Source: Lachnospiraceae bacterium M18-1 (GTDB lineage: Bacteria > Bacillota > Clostridia > Lachnospirales > Lachnospiraceae). From it: a stretch of DNA of 64,000 nucleotides. Made by a program: the position numbers and the translations under genes. Below, one piece after another: positions 51,773 through 61,903 of the stretch. The notes beneath the pieces are model-generated. The model was not told the DNA's origin. It saw only the letters and a program-made list of their open reading frames with translations, and made no database searches. The stretch lies in NCBI GenBank assembly GCA_000403295.2, contig KE159605.1, positions 1,087,409-1,151,408 of the forward strand, given 5' to 3'. How positions within the stretch are numbered: the first letter of the stretch is position 1; every line of letters starts with the position of its first letter.

Positions 51773-54298
51773 TTATATTTCTTCCACCTCACAGAATATC
51801 GCTATATCATCCAAGGTTTCATTTACTTTTTCAATTACCATCTCGCGTTTTTCTGTATCCTGTATATGCCCAACAAACTCAACTGCTAAGCCTGTTAGGA
51901 ATTGAGTCCTTGTAGCCAATTCAGGATTGGTTATATACTCAGAATCCCGTTCATCTAAAGAAATTGACAGCAATAGTTGAACAAGCTCTATACCCATATA
52001 TGCTACCTGTTCCGTGTCTTCTTGATTATCTATAGAAACAGATACAGATTTTACAAAATCTCGAATTAATTTATAATTTCCAGAAATGACAGAAACATTA
52101 TCCAACAAATAAGTACTCATGGATTTTATCAGTATCTGTTCGTTCTGGAATATCTGAGTATTTGCTTCGTAAATCCTAATCTTTTCGTTAGACAAAGCAA
52201 AGAGCTTATTAATAGCTTCTATCTTTACTTTCTCATTATTCTGCGAAAAATCAACAATTCTGCGAAGAATTCGACATTTTATTGTATCTTCCAGAAATTC
52301 TGCAGATTCTATAACCGCATACAGGCCTTGATACTTCTCCTCATTCAATTGTGTTAATACTTTCAATGCATCATCCTGATACTGCTCCTTGGGTTCCTGT
52401 TTCTTTGTTGATTTATCCATATATATCATCAATGGTGAAAAATCAACAGTCCTTGTAGATTGATTGATTGATATCAACTTAAGATCAGCCAACTCCTGAA
52501 AATAGAATTCCTCGTCTTCAAGCTTGTATTCCTTTGGTTCTTTTAAGCATAAAAATACTGCTGTTTTTTTAGATATCTGTAAAACATTATTTAATTCATA
52601 ATATCTTGTAGCTACCATAAGAAAGTTCTTAGTAAATATATCTTCAAAGCATTGAACAAAATTATCATACAAATAGCCTTCTAAACCTTCAGCAGGACCA
52701 GAGAAGTTACTTTTAAGCCTCTTACTTGACAATTGCCCCATCTTAAAATATGCCTTTGCATACCAAATGAGTAACGGTAAACCGCTTGTAAGACTATGCA
52801 TTTCAGATATGGTAATATCTGTTTTCCATTTTGAGCTATCAAAAATGTGATCCGTCATCCTTGAACAATCCTTCTCATCCAAACGCTCTACAATAATATC
52901 CTTGGATTCCTTTGAAGCAAATCTTGTAGTTATAAGCATCTTTATGACATTTGGTTTCAGAAAATCTTTGAGGAACTGTATATCTTCTCTTGACTTAGCC
53001 GGAAGACTTTCATAATCATCTATAATAATTAAAATTCCATGAGCTTGATTCGAATAATCCTTAATCCATTTTACCTTATCCTCAAAGCTTGTCCTTATTT
53101 TTTCAGATGGGTGAAATATAGCATAAAGTATATCCACTACATCATGATAATTATGAACATCGCTTTCCATCTCATAAAAATTACTAAGGTTTTCTTCATT
53201 TAGATCCCTAGAATAAATTTTCGTTTTAGCTGACAAGAAGATTATTCTTCTTAAATTAAAGTGCTGACGAATAGTATCCAAAATGCCATCTTCATTATTG
53301 AGGATTCGATTCATCCACATAAATACAGCACTTGTTTTTCCAACTCCTCCTACACCTCTTACAGCACCATATGCCATATTACCAGTAATAAATTGATCGA
53401 GTTTAGTTTGGACACACTTATGTATTCCCTTATAATATTCCTGCTCAAATAATTCATACTGAGAGAATTTATTAAGGGCTATTCCATTTTTTCCTAACTT
53501 TTTAGTTTCTTCCGGAAAGAAGCCTTTCAGTTCTGCCGGAAATTCATCAAGGTATTTAACAGAATCACTTGCATATTGTGTCCTGTATACATACGCCATC
53601 TTAAATGCTAGTGGTGCAGTTTCCACATCCATCAGCATCATAAATAATTCTTCTTTATCATTAAACTGAATAAATGGCGATATTTTGATGTATTTGTCAT
53701 CTACGGCAATGAACAAATCACCTTCTTGAATATCATTATTTATGTTACTAAGCCGAGCCTTTATCGCAAGTTTTGGGAATTTTACAAATCCATTTTTATT
53801 TCCGCACTGCTTAACCAACATTTCACCATTTTGCTTCACTCTAGCCACATAATAGAAATCATTCTCCTCTTGGTAAAGTTTCCTGATAAGATCACTATCT
53901 TTGTCTGCTAATGATTCTAATTCCATCAATGCATGCCAACACTGTTCACATTCCCCATTCAGTCTCATTGCTTCAAATTCATCAAAGGTTGTATGACCAA
54001 AGAGTAAATTTCTACCTTCCTTGTATAAATCAAAAATATTCACAATAGATTTGCTAAGATTAAGCCTAGAATCAATTAGTCTGATTAGTTTTCCTGTCTG
54101 CGGTCTTTGAAGGCACTTCATAACAGCCTTAATTCCTGCCTTATCCATAGATGAATGCTTTATATCCCAAGTTGCGGCAACAGTAAGCATCAAAAAATAG
54201 TCCATTTTAATTTTATTATAGCATGCCACATCTGTCGTCTTTCCATCAAAATCATATCTCAGTATAAGATTATCCAATTCTCTTGTAATATTATCCAT
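51773..54298 (-). CDS. STAND-type P-loop NTPase of the chaperone operon
   Basis: 841 residues. An N-terminal ~280-residue helical/mixed region, then a STAND/NB-ARC-like ATPase: Walker A GVGGVGKTSAVF near residue 318, Walker B GILIIIDDYESLP near 425, and sensor KMLITTRFASKE near 453. About 350 helical residues follow and may be repeats that sense or hold a partner. STAND proteins are switch ATPases in immunity and cell death. The start overlaps the upstream stop by one base (TAATG). No effector domain was recognised, so the effector could be the N-terminal region or another gene of the operon. Confidence 0.75.
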   Translation of the reverse strand: MDNITRELDNLILRYDFDGKTTDVACYNKIKMDYFLMLTVAATWDIKHSSMDKAGIKAVMKCLQRPQTGKLIRLIDSRLNLSKSIVNIFDLYKEGRNLLFGHTTFDEFEAMRLNGECEQCWHALMELESLADKDSDLIRKLYQEENDFYYVARVKQNGEMLVKQCGNKNGFVKFPKLAIKARLSNINNDIQEGDLFIAVDDKYIKISPFIQFNDKEELFMMLMDVETAPLAFKMAYVYRTQYASDSVKYLDEFPAELKGFFPEETKKLGKNGIALNKFSQYELFEQEYYKGIHKCVQTKLDQFITGNMAYGAVRGVGGVGKTSAVFMWMNRILNNEDGILDTIRQHFNLRRIIFLSAKTKIYSRDLNEENLSNFYEMESDVHNYHDVVDILYAIFHPSEKIRTSFEDKVKWIKDYSNQAHGILIIIDDYESLPAKSREDIQFLKDFLKPNVIKMLITTRFASKESKDIIVERLDEKDCSRMTDHIFDSSKWKTDITISEMHSLTSGLPLLIWYAKAYFKMGQLSSKRLKSNFSGPAEGLEGYLYDNFVQCFEDIFTKNFLMVATRYYELNNVLQISKKTAVFLCLKEPKEYKLEDEEFYFQELADLKLISINQSTRTVDFSPLMIYMDKSTKKQEPKEQYQDDALKVLTQLNEEKYQGLYAVIESAEFLEDTIKCRILRRIVDFSQNNEKVKIEAINKLFALSNEKIRIYEANTQIFQNEQILIKSMSTYLLDNVSVISGNYKLIRDFVKSVSVSIDNQEDTEQVAYMGIELVQLLLSISLDERDSEYITNPELATRTQFLTGLAVEFVGHIQDTEKREMVIEKVNETLDDIAIFCEVEEI

Positions 54299-56019
54299 TA
54301 GATTTCTCCCTGCATTGGAATACCTTTGCCTGTAAGTGGCTTAACATTTTCATCAATTCTATTGGCTATATCCAAATTTGTATTTTTAAAGAATGCATGC
54401 ATATCCCACATAAATTTCATATAACGACCTTGATAATTATTCCTATCCATTACATTTTCAAGAATTCCTAACACAAGTCCAGCATTTCTTGCAGAACACT
54501 TCTGCTTTTCTATGTTACTATCCGCTTTATTGTATCCAAGAAATTCAAATAACAACTGGTCAAATTTTGTATCATATACGCCAGCTGCATATCCTCCTTG
54601 GAGGAACTCCCCAATATTCCTTAAAGCAGTTTTTAATTCTCTTGAATTCAAGCCATGTTTTTCCTTTATTTTCAAACAGTTTGCATACAAATACTGTCTT
54701 ACAATCGGATTTTTTCCTTGCCTGTTCAGCTTTCTAACAGAGTTCAAAAGTGAATGAACACTATTGCCGTCATACCTAAGAATAGTGTCAATAAACATAT
54801 CAATATGTGCATCTGAAAGTATTGCCAAAACATAAGCGAACATCACCTGTTTTGCATCATCATTATACATTGACATCTGCTCTTCCAGAAATGGAATTGC
54901 TCTTCCATCAATATCAAGATCACCTATGGCCAAACCATATGTTTTTATATCCTCGATACTAACGCTTGTTTTATCAATCTTTTGCATAAACATTTCTTGA
55001 ATCTCCGTTCTATAAATCTTAATACTTTTAGCTTGTGATGCAACCTCACGATAGTCTTTCTGAGAACCATATACCATACTATGTATTTCCTTAAGAATAG
55101 CATCTTTCTGATCCGGTCTTGATTCATTAATCTTTTTAGCTAGTTTGTCCTCCTCCTTTTCAAAAAGACGTTCTATTCTTTTACGCTTAGCCCCATTAAA
55201 GCCTTGCGCTCCTCTAAACGCTGCATAAAGCGCTTCCTTTTCTTTAGGAGTTGATTTTTCAATCTTTTTCTTTAGGGCATTAAAATACTTTCTATCTGTA
55301 TCAGCGCCAATAAAATCGGTCTTTTTAAGCATAATAAAAGCAGTCTGATAATTTTCTACATTTAACCCATGAAGAAGTCGCTTCATTACGGTATATCTTA
55401 CCCTGTCATCTTCATAATCAAAATATAAGTCCCTAATAACTTCATCAAGCTTCTCATTTTGCTTGATATATCCACAAGCGGTTATTAGCATGGTTATCTG
55501 ATACTTCCATATCCCCCAGTTGACCAACATATGATTGATGCTCAATGCGTAATCCGAATTAGAATTAACAAAATTCGCTATTGCTTGAGCCCAAATAGTA
55601 ACCTTCTTTTCATTATTATAAAAAATCTTCTCATTCTGTTTAGTGGCATAAACCATACACTGAAGCGGTTGCTTTCCATCCTTATTCATTGAACTCATTT
55701 TCCTTTTCAATTCTCCGTCTACAACCTCGTCCTCCATCATTGATGACATTTCTGCCAAGTCCATAAAATCCTTGACATCTTGCTCATCAAAAATTTCAGT
55801 AAATAAATTTTTAGTCTTATACTTCACGGAAGAACCTGAAACCTGTAACTTCGGCTCATAACTACCTATTACCAATCGAATGCTTTCCTTCTTGTTATTC
55901 AATTTAGCAATTGCCTCATCCGTAGTTTTACAATTTAGGACATCTGCTTGATCTGCTTTACTCAACATTCCATATTTTATCTGATTGCCAAAAGATAATT
56001 GATTTATCCTAATCGCCAT
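54298..56019 (-). CDS. Uncharacterised all-helical protein of the chaperone operon
   Basis: 573 residues from the ATG at 56019, placed after GAGGAGG; a TTG six bases earlier is possible. Mostly helical, with many short helices in the second half that look like solenoid repeats (for example FMQKIDKTSVSIEDIKTYG, VRKLNRQGKNPIVRQYLYAN) and a highly charged middle (RKRIERLFEKEEDKLAKKI). No catalytic motif or known family recognised. Located between the Hsp70-like and STAND genes, it may be the client, adaptor or scaffold. Confidence 0.65.
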   Translation of the reverse strand: MAIRINQLSFGNQIKYGMLSKADQADVLNCKTTDEAIAKLNNKKESIRLVIGSYEPKLQVSGSSVKYKTKNLFTEIFDEQDVKDFMDLAEMSSMMEDEVVDGELKRKMSSMNKDGKQPLQCMVYATKQNEKIFYNNEKKVTIWAQAIANFVNSNSDYALSINHMLVNWGIWKYQITMLITACGYIKQNEKLDEVIRDLYFDYEDDRVRYTVMKRLLHGLNVENYQTAFIMLKKTDFIGADTDRKYFNALKKKIEKSTPKEKEALYAAFRGAQGFNGAKRKRIERLFEKEEDKLAKKINESRPDQKDAILKEIHSMVYGSQKDYREVASQAKSIKIYRTEIQEMFMQKIDKTSVSIEDIKTYGLAIGDLDIDGRAIPFLEEQMSMYNDDAKQVMFAYVLAILSDAHIDMFIDTILRYDGNSVHSLLNSVRKLNRQGKNPIVRQYLYANCLKIKEKHGLNSRELKTALRNIGEFLQGGYAAGVYDTKFDQLLFEFLGYNKADSNIEKQKCSARNAGLVLGILENVMDRNNYQGRYMKFMWDMHAFFKNTNLDIANRIDENVKPLTGKGIPMQGEI

Positions 56020-56021
56020 AA

Positions 56022-57776
56022 TCAATCTTCCTCCTCAGTGTTAAATTCAAATGGTACTTCTCCATCTATTGATGCATATATCGTGATAATCTTATTAGCA
56101 TCAATTTTATATGAAATATCTATAGTTGTTCCAACATTCACCATTTCACTAAACTCTACTGTTTTCTTTCTCAGCAACCGCATGTTGCAGTCATAAATAC
56201 TATGACCCTCATAAAGAATCAGACTCATTCTACTCTGAGAGGATGTTTTTAATTGAATGTCAGACTTTTTCATAAAACACGGATAAGTCTCATCCTTTGA
56301 AATAATTTCAACTGGCATTCTATCTTCAACATCAATATAGTAAGACATGCCCATTCTCTTTGTTTCAGATATATCAATACTAAAACTTTCTACAATTTCA
56401 GCTGAATCGTTGGAAGAGGCCTCTTGGAAAGAATCCTCTTCCTTTGAAACCAATCCATTCGTAGAGTACTCTAAATCAGCAACCTTTTCCCTCTTCTTCA
56501 ATTGTTGTTTAAGTACTTTAGTTATTTCGGATGTTCCCTCCGGTGTCTGAATTACCAACGATAACGCAACCCCCGTTGCTGTACAAAACAGCGGTTCTTC
56601 TGCAACAATTACAGGTTTCTGAATGACCGCTTTAATTGTATTAGAAATCTGATTATAATTTGCCATTCCGCCAGTAAGATAAATACAATCTATATCATTC
56701 GGTGTCATATTATTATCAGCAAGAGTTTTCCTAATAATCCTCTTTATTGATTGATGTGTTCCATACTCCTCCTTACTATTGAGTAAACCATCCAAGGCAA
56801 TATCCATTTGCTTCTTTGTCAAGGAAATCTTGAACGGAACTTTTCCACTAAGATTTATACAAAGTCCTTCAAAATCACAGGTGAACTCATATACTCTAGA
56901 TGTATTTTCCTTATTGCACAAGAACTTCTTAGCATCTTCCGCAATCAGAAGCATTCTCTTTTCTAATATTATCCTGTCAAAGTCTGAAACCTCATGCTCG
57001 TACAACTCATAATGGTTAAGGAAATCCTTCATGAACTTTTTCATAAGTTCATAATCAAATTTTGCACCTGCAAATTCATCATGCTTAGCCGGCTCATAGG
57101 GAGTACTTGCTTGGAGGATATTACTTCCCTGATACGATATATCACTAATAATAATATCCATCGTACCACCGCCAATGTCTATTAGCATAATCGTATTCTT
57201 CTTGCTTTTAATCATATTGATAAACTGACTTTCGTTTACCACCAAATTAATAAGTGCAGCAAATGGTTCCTCGGTTGTTCTAACTAGCTTCAAATCTTTA
57301 TAGCCCAAATCGAATAACGCTTGTTTTGCAGCATTCTCAGTATCACTTCGTTTATCTTGGCTGAATGCTGCCGGTACAGAAATTCGTACACTTGCATTTG
57401 CCCCACCGTCTTCGACGATTCTCGCAAAACAGACTTTCAAAATTTCTGTTGAAACTTCTTGGGGTGTATGCTCATTATATTCATCTTTTCTAAGGCTTCC
57501 ACCAAGATCGATTTTTGCATTGATATATACTCTTTCAGGGTCAAAATGAATAGCTTCTTTAGCATATTCTCCCACAATGACCCTCCCATCCTTAGCAAAA
57601 TAAACTGCTGATGGAAGCAATTCAGTTTCCTTTATGTCATCCAATTCACTGATAGGCATATTAGCCAATTTAAGCTTAGTATATTTCCAAGAATTACCTT
57701 CTTTTGTAGCCTTCACAACTACAGTGTGTGTAGTTCCAAGATCTATGCCATAAAAAGCCCTCCTTGCACCTGCCAT
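56022..57776 (-). CDS. Divergent Hsp70/DnaK-like chaperone lacking the lid
   Basis: 584 residues. Actin-type ATPase with GIDLGTTHTVV (residues ~10-20), LIDIGGGTMDIIISD (~198-212) and YLTGGMANYNQI (~366-377). A substrate-binding-type beta domain follows (about 475-575: PVEIISKDETYPCFMKKSDI, MSLILYEGHSIYDC). The interdomain linker is long and acidic and the DnaK DVLLLDV linker is not recognisable. The alpha-helical lid is missing. It follows the GrpE-domain gene by 2 bp, suggesting they work as a chaperone and exchange factor pair separate from the housekeeping DnaK. Confidence 0.88.
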   Translation of the reverse strand: MAGARRAFYGIDLGTTHTVVVKATKEGNSWKYTKLKLANMPISELDDIKETELLPSAVYFAKDGRVIVGEYAKEAIHFDPERVYINAKIDLGGSLRKDEYNEHTPQEVSTEILKVCFARIVEDGGANASVRISVPAAFSQDKRSDTENAAKQALFDLGYKDLKLVRTTEEPFAALINLVVNESQFINMIKSKKNTIMLIDIGGGTMDIIISDISYQGSNILQASTPYEPAKHDEFAGAKFDYELMKKFMKDFLNHYELYEHEVSDFDRIILEKRMLLIAEDAKKFLCNKENTSRVYEFTCDFEGLCINLSGKVPFKISLTKKQMDIALDGLLNSKEEYGTHQSIKRIIRKTLADNNMTPNDIDCIYLTGGMANYNQISNTIKAVIQKPVIVAEEPLFCTATGVALSLVIQTPEGTSEITKVLKQQLKKREKVADLEYSTNGLVSKEEDSFQEASSNDSAEIVESFSIDISETKRMGMSYYIDVEDRMPVEIISKDETYPCFMKKSDIQLKTSSQSRMSLILYEGHSIYDCNMRLLRKKTVEFSEMVNVGTTIDISYKIDANKIITIYASIDGEVPFEFNTEEED

Positions 57777-57778
57777 AG

Positions 57779-59353
57779 TTACACCTCCTCTGCTACAGGA
57801 TGGAGAATCACAGAATTACCGACTCTATATCCAGGATACTTGACTTCAGCTTTCCCAGAGATTTCTCTATCTACACGATACTTTCCCCTCTTTATTTCTT
57901 CAATGTTTACCCTTGTTCCTATCTCTCCATAAACATCTATACCGCTGATATTCATAATTTCAAAAAGATTTTTCAAAATGCGCTGTATATCTTTCATTTT
58001 CATTGCATCAGCTGCATAAGCTGTCCGATACAGCTTTCCCAACACATGATCATATTTTTTGCTATCTAAAAGAGAAATGAACTGTGATAATACTTTCTTT
58101 TCCGTATTATCAACCTTTTCTTCAAGCTCAATTACTCTTTCCTGAAGTTCCTCAATTTGTCGATCTTTCTCGCTTAATGCCACATGATCCATTTCGGATG
58201 CAGTATTCCTGCGTTCTTTCGTAGCTGTATTCGTATTTGAAGTACTACGTGTTGAAAAATCAGCCGTTTTAATTTTCTCCAAAATCAAATCATGAAAATC
58301 CAAAATGTCCTGTTTATGAGCTAACAAAATCCGAGAATTAAAGCCTATCTTCATTCTCTCGAATTCATCATCGAAGAAATATCCTCTGGCAAAATGCATA
58401 CCATCATTCTTCCAGAATTCATTAACTTCTCTGAGTCCATATCGCGAATTTCCCTTCTCTACAGCTCGCAAAACCGCACATAAAATCACAGCATCCTTAT
58501 ATAACTGGCGAATCACTTTACCATCTTTGATATTTTTAATGCCAAAACACGCCGCATTCATATAAGGCTTCTCATATTTTTCGATAAATGTGTAAATCTT
58601 TTCATTATATGGTATTGCAGAAATTGTCAGCCCCCATGCATTCTCCAATACATCAGAAAACCTTTTTTCTCCATCAGCCATCGCTATCCTACAAAGCAGA
58701 ATGTTAATCATGGCTTGAAACTCTTCTTCATTTTGACCATGAGTTTTCACTGATGCAAAAAGGTTATGCCGTGCGCTTAAAGCTTGCTCCTTTTGCTCAT
58801 GAATATCTGTAAGCCTTTCAAGGATATCAATATACGGTTGCACTGTATAATCCTGAAATCGCTTCAAAAACATTGCACTATACTGTTCAACCTCTCCATT
58901 AGGAAAATAATTTTCTATAATTTGGTTGATTACGTCATACAATTTTGTACGATCAGAGACATCTTTCAGTAGATTAAAGCCCTCTTTAACCAATGTCATC
59001 CGATTGGTCTCTCCCTGCGATATGCAGCATTTTATATAGTTTTTTATCGCACACTCCTGCATAATCTTTGTCGAATTAAACTGATGCGTCTCCCCATCAT
59101 GCACGTATCTTAAGACCGGAAAATACTTCTTTGAATAATCAAGTACAATTCTATCAAATTCATACCCTGGCATATAAACATTCCAAAGATCCATAAGATT
59201 TTCGGCATAGGTAGATTCCAATGGATACACAGCATTCTCTAGAAGCCAATCCACCTGTAGAAAGAAAACTCCCCTAGTTGCATCCTCAATTTTGTAGAAT
59301 TTAACCATCTTTTCCCGAATGGAAAATCCTTCGTTTCTCGTTCTTTCACTCAT
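57779..59353 (-). CDS. Protein with C-terminal GrpE-like domain
   Basis: 524 residues. Residues 1-380 are an unrecognised mixed/helical region (VFFLQVDWLLENAVYPLEST, LLCRIAMADGEKRFSDVLEN). Residues ~395-430 form a coiled coil (EKDRQIEELQERVIELEEKV) and the last ~95 read like GrpE: a four-helix part (VLSQFISLLDSKKYDHVLGK), then beta strands ending KYPGYRVGNSVILHPVAEEV, comparable to the GrpE ending xxxGYxLxDRVIRPAxVxV. GrpE frees ADP from Hsp70. AGGAGG precedes the ATG. Directly upstream of the Hsp70-like gene. Confidence 0.7.
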   Translation of the reverse strand: MSERTRNEGFSIREKMVKFYKIEDATRGVFFLQVDWLLENAVYPLESTYAENLMDLWNVYMPGYEFDRIVLDYSKKYFPVLRYVHDGETHQFNSTKIMQECAIKNYIKCCISQGETNRMTLVKEGFNLLKDVSDRTKLYDVINQIIENYFPNGEVEQYSAMFLKRFQDYTVQPYIDILERLTDIHEQKEQALSARHNLFASVKTHGQNEEEFQAMINILLCRIAMADGEKRFSDVLENAWGLTISAIPYNEKIYTFIEKYEKPYMNAACFGIKNIKDGKVIRQLYKDAVILCAVLRAVEKGNSRYGLREVNEFWKNDGMHFARGYFFDDEFERMKIGFNSRILLAHKQDILDFHDLILEKIKTADFSTRSTSNTNTATKERRNTASEMDHVALSEKDRQIEELQERVIELEEKVDNTEKKVLSQFISLLDSKKYDHVLGKLYRTAYAADAMKMKDIQRILKNLFEIMNISGIDVYGEIGTRVNIEEIKRGKYRVDREISGKAEVKYPGYRVGNSVILHPVAEEV

Positions 59354-59367
59354 TTTAGCCTCCTAAA

Positions 59368-60597
59368 TCAAATTATATCTACTGCTTGGACTTTTTTATT
59401 TGTACTTTCACATCTAAATTGAACATATATCTTATCTTCATCGGCAATTTTCTTATCAGAATAGATATTGTCCATTATTCGTTTTTTCAAATTTTGCGTT
59501 ATAGAATCCCAATGGTAAAAATACTTTTGAAAGTCAAACCCTATAATAAAACCATAATTTCTCGACTTAACATATTCATATATATAACCTTCTTTGTCAT
59601 CGCTTAAGGAATTAACCTTTCCTACAGCATATGCTTCAAGAATCCTCTCCATACAGGCTTCAAATCGAAAATAATAACCCTCTGCTGTTGCTGGCAAGTA
59701 ATTTTTACAGAGATTCAATTCATCAACTACATTGTCAACATCTCCGAAATCCTCATTATTTCTCTGAAGGATTGTATTGTTTCCATCTGAAAATAAGTTC
59801 GTAAGCCCATCAGCAAGATGTTCTAAATTATACATGTGAAAAATATAAATAAATGAATCAATTAAAACTCTTGCATTCCTCTCAGTAATCGTAATCTCCT
59901 TCAAAAAATCAAAGTTATTGTATTTGACTGCGTAGTATAAGCACTTCCACCAGAGATTTACATAATACTTATCGTCTATATATCTACTGTTGATCCTAAA
60001 AAAATACTTTAAAAGAAAGAAGCAAAGTACATCATTATCAAATTCATCCGCCACAAGAATAAAATCGCGACATAAATCTGAATCTATTTTATTTTGTAGC
60101 CATTTACCGCTAAAAATCCTGTATGCCTCTCTATAGTCATGTTGCTTATAAGCGATAATGCCACAGATAATTTCTTTTTCATCATATGACAAATTCTGAT
60201 TGCGAACCAGCCTATAAATCTCATCACAGTTTTCTAGTCGAACACTTATATCAAAACTACAAATTATTTGATTTCTCTTACTCTCATTTTGTACTTTTTG
60301 AAGGCTATCAATTATTTCATCTTTTCTATATTCGCCCAAATCAAACTTAAAGGAATTAATATCCCGATTAACTAATTTAATAATTTGTTTAGTTAAATTT
60401 TTCTGACTGCCTTTATTGGTAATAATGGTAATCCTATTTAACTCATATTCTTCAATAAAACCATTTTCATCTATTCCAACCAACATTCGCTCACTAGGAT
60501 CTATACGTACTTGAACCAAGCGTCCTAGCCTCTCTTCTTTTCCAATTGTATAGCTAATATACTTACCAAGTAACTTAAAACAAACATCTGCCCTCAT
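59368..60597 (-). CDS. First gene of the chaperone operon, C-terminal cold-shock-like domain
   Basis: 409 residues from the ATG at 60597, which follows GAGGTGG. The N-terminus is beta-rich (KYISYTIGKEERLGRLVQVR), the middle is helical and TPR-like (IICGIIAYKQHDYREAYRIF), and the C-terminal ~70 residues resemble a cold-shock OB-fold: GYIYEYVKSRNYGFIIGFDF then YFYHWDSI, and finally VQFRCES and VQAVDII. RNYGFI corresponds to RNP1 and YFYHWDSI to RNP2 (VFVHFSAI). This suggests nucleic-acid binding or sensing. A decayed IS begins about 20 bp upstream. Confidence 0.6.
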   Translation of the reverse strand: MRADVCFKLLGKYISYTIGKEERLGRLVQVRIDPSERMLVGIDENGFIEEYELNRITIITNKGSQKNLTKQIIKLVNRDINSFKFDLGEYRKDEIIDSLQKVQNESKRNQIICSFDISVRLENCDEIYRLVRNQNLSYDEKEIICGIIAYKQHDYREAYRIFSGKWLQNKIDSDLCRDFILVADEFDNDVLCFFLLKYFFRINSRYIDDKYYVNLWWKCLYYAVKYNNFDFLKEITITERNARVLIDSFIYIFHMYNLEHLADGLTNLFSDGNNTILQRNNEDFGDVDNVVDELNLCKNYLPATAEGYYFRFEACMERILEAYAVGKVNSLSDDKEGYIYEYVKSRNYGFIIGFDFQKYFYHWDSITQNLKKRIMDNIYSDKKIADEDKIYVQFRCESTNKKVQAVDII

Positions 60598-60618
60598 TTT
60601 TCCACCTCTCATATTTTA

Positions 60619-61903
60619 GAGTACTCTCGGAAAGTGGCAGTCCATGAAAACACAGCGCTTCAAAAGCACTCCATTTTTCTTCACCTCCACTTTCCAGCGG
60701 ATTTCCATTTTTTCTTTTATTTTTTCAAAAATTTTTCAAAAAATCCCAAAAAAACTATTGACAAATCTGCCAGTTTGTGCAACCGTGTTGATTTTATTGG
60801 GGGGGGGCATATCAATCAACGCGTCCCTTTGGTTAAGGCGATATTATCGTTTTTCACACTTACCAAAGGAGGATACACATATGTTAATTCACTGGCAGTT
60901 CCATCAGGAGTATCTGCATTTCCTGCATGAGACAAAAATTCACCTTGACTCTTCCCAGCGCACGAGACTCCGTTCGGCGTCACCCTTTCCGGCGGGCGCA
61001 AAGGCTGTAAATGCAAGGAACATGGCATTCCCCACTGTTCCTGCAGGTGCCATTTCTCCGACCCGGATGCGGACTAGGGCTGGGACAGCGACCTGAATGC
61101 CTTTTATTTCGGGCATACGCTCTACATGCTCTGCTCCCATAATGCACAGACCGGCGTGAACCTTCCACTGTATATCCGCTTCCTCAATACCAGAAGGAAT
61201 GACAGCGTTGCCCTGCGCGAATTTAAGACCCTTAACCCAGACATCTCCATCCGGGACATCTGCCTAGACTCCGCCCATGACAACTATGCCACCTATGGGC
61301 TCTGCCAAAAGTGGGAAATCCGCCCTTTCATTGACCTCAATGAAAACCGCGACAAGCCTGCGTCCATCCCGGATTCTATTACCATTGACAGTGACGGCCC
61401 CCCTGTGCATGGCTGGTCTGCGTATGGTCAACCTGCCCCCTTGCCTGCTGCAAAACCGACTCCTGCCACTGCAAGGAGAAATGTTCCCTTTCTGCCTATG
61501 ACCGCTAGCCGGACTGGGACATCCAGCTCTATCCCCCGTGCCTAGAGGCACCCGGGAATATCAGGAGATTTGCAACAACCGGGTTCTTAACGACTACCAT
61601 CTGCACGACATGGACATCCATACCAAAAAGTGGTATTCGTTCTTTACTATAATCATCGGCATCAATATCCATTTGGATGTACAGATGAAAAAACGCACAG
61701 CATCGGCATCCTAAATCTGGTGTCCCGACCTAATTAAAGCCTTTTTCAAAACCTGCCATACGGGAGATTTTAGAGTCATGTCTTCCACTCATCATTTCCG
61801 CCTCAATATCAGGCATGCCATCTCCACATTCACTTTTTCTTCAGATTGGGTCTGCCATAGCCTACCTATTTCCTGCTTACCTGTCTACTTTCCGAGAGTG
61901 CTC
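60619..61903. mobile_element. Decayed insertion sequence with matching inverted repeats
   Basis: Ends 60619-60640 and 61881-61903 are inverted copies sharing ACTCTCGGAAAGT with few mismatches. They enclose a broken transposase. The left end lies directly before the first gene of the chaperone operon. Confidence 0.75.
60881..61714 (+). pseudogene. IS1182/IS5-like transposase, broken
   Basis: AAAGGAGG precedes the ATG. After several frameshifts the readable blocks are SDPDAD, GWDSDLNAFYFGHTLYMLCS (catalytic Asp region), FLNTRRNDSVALREFKTLNP, CLDSAHDNYATYGLCQKWEI and near the end KKWYSFFTIIIGINIHLDVQ. Stops and shifts make it non-functional. Confidence 0.7.
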
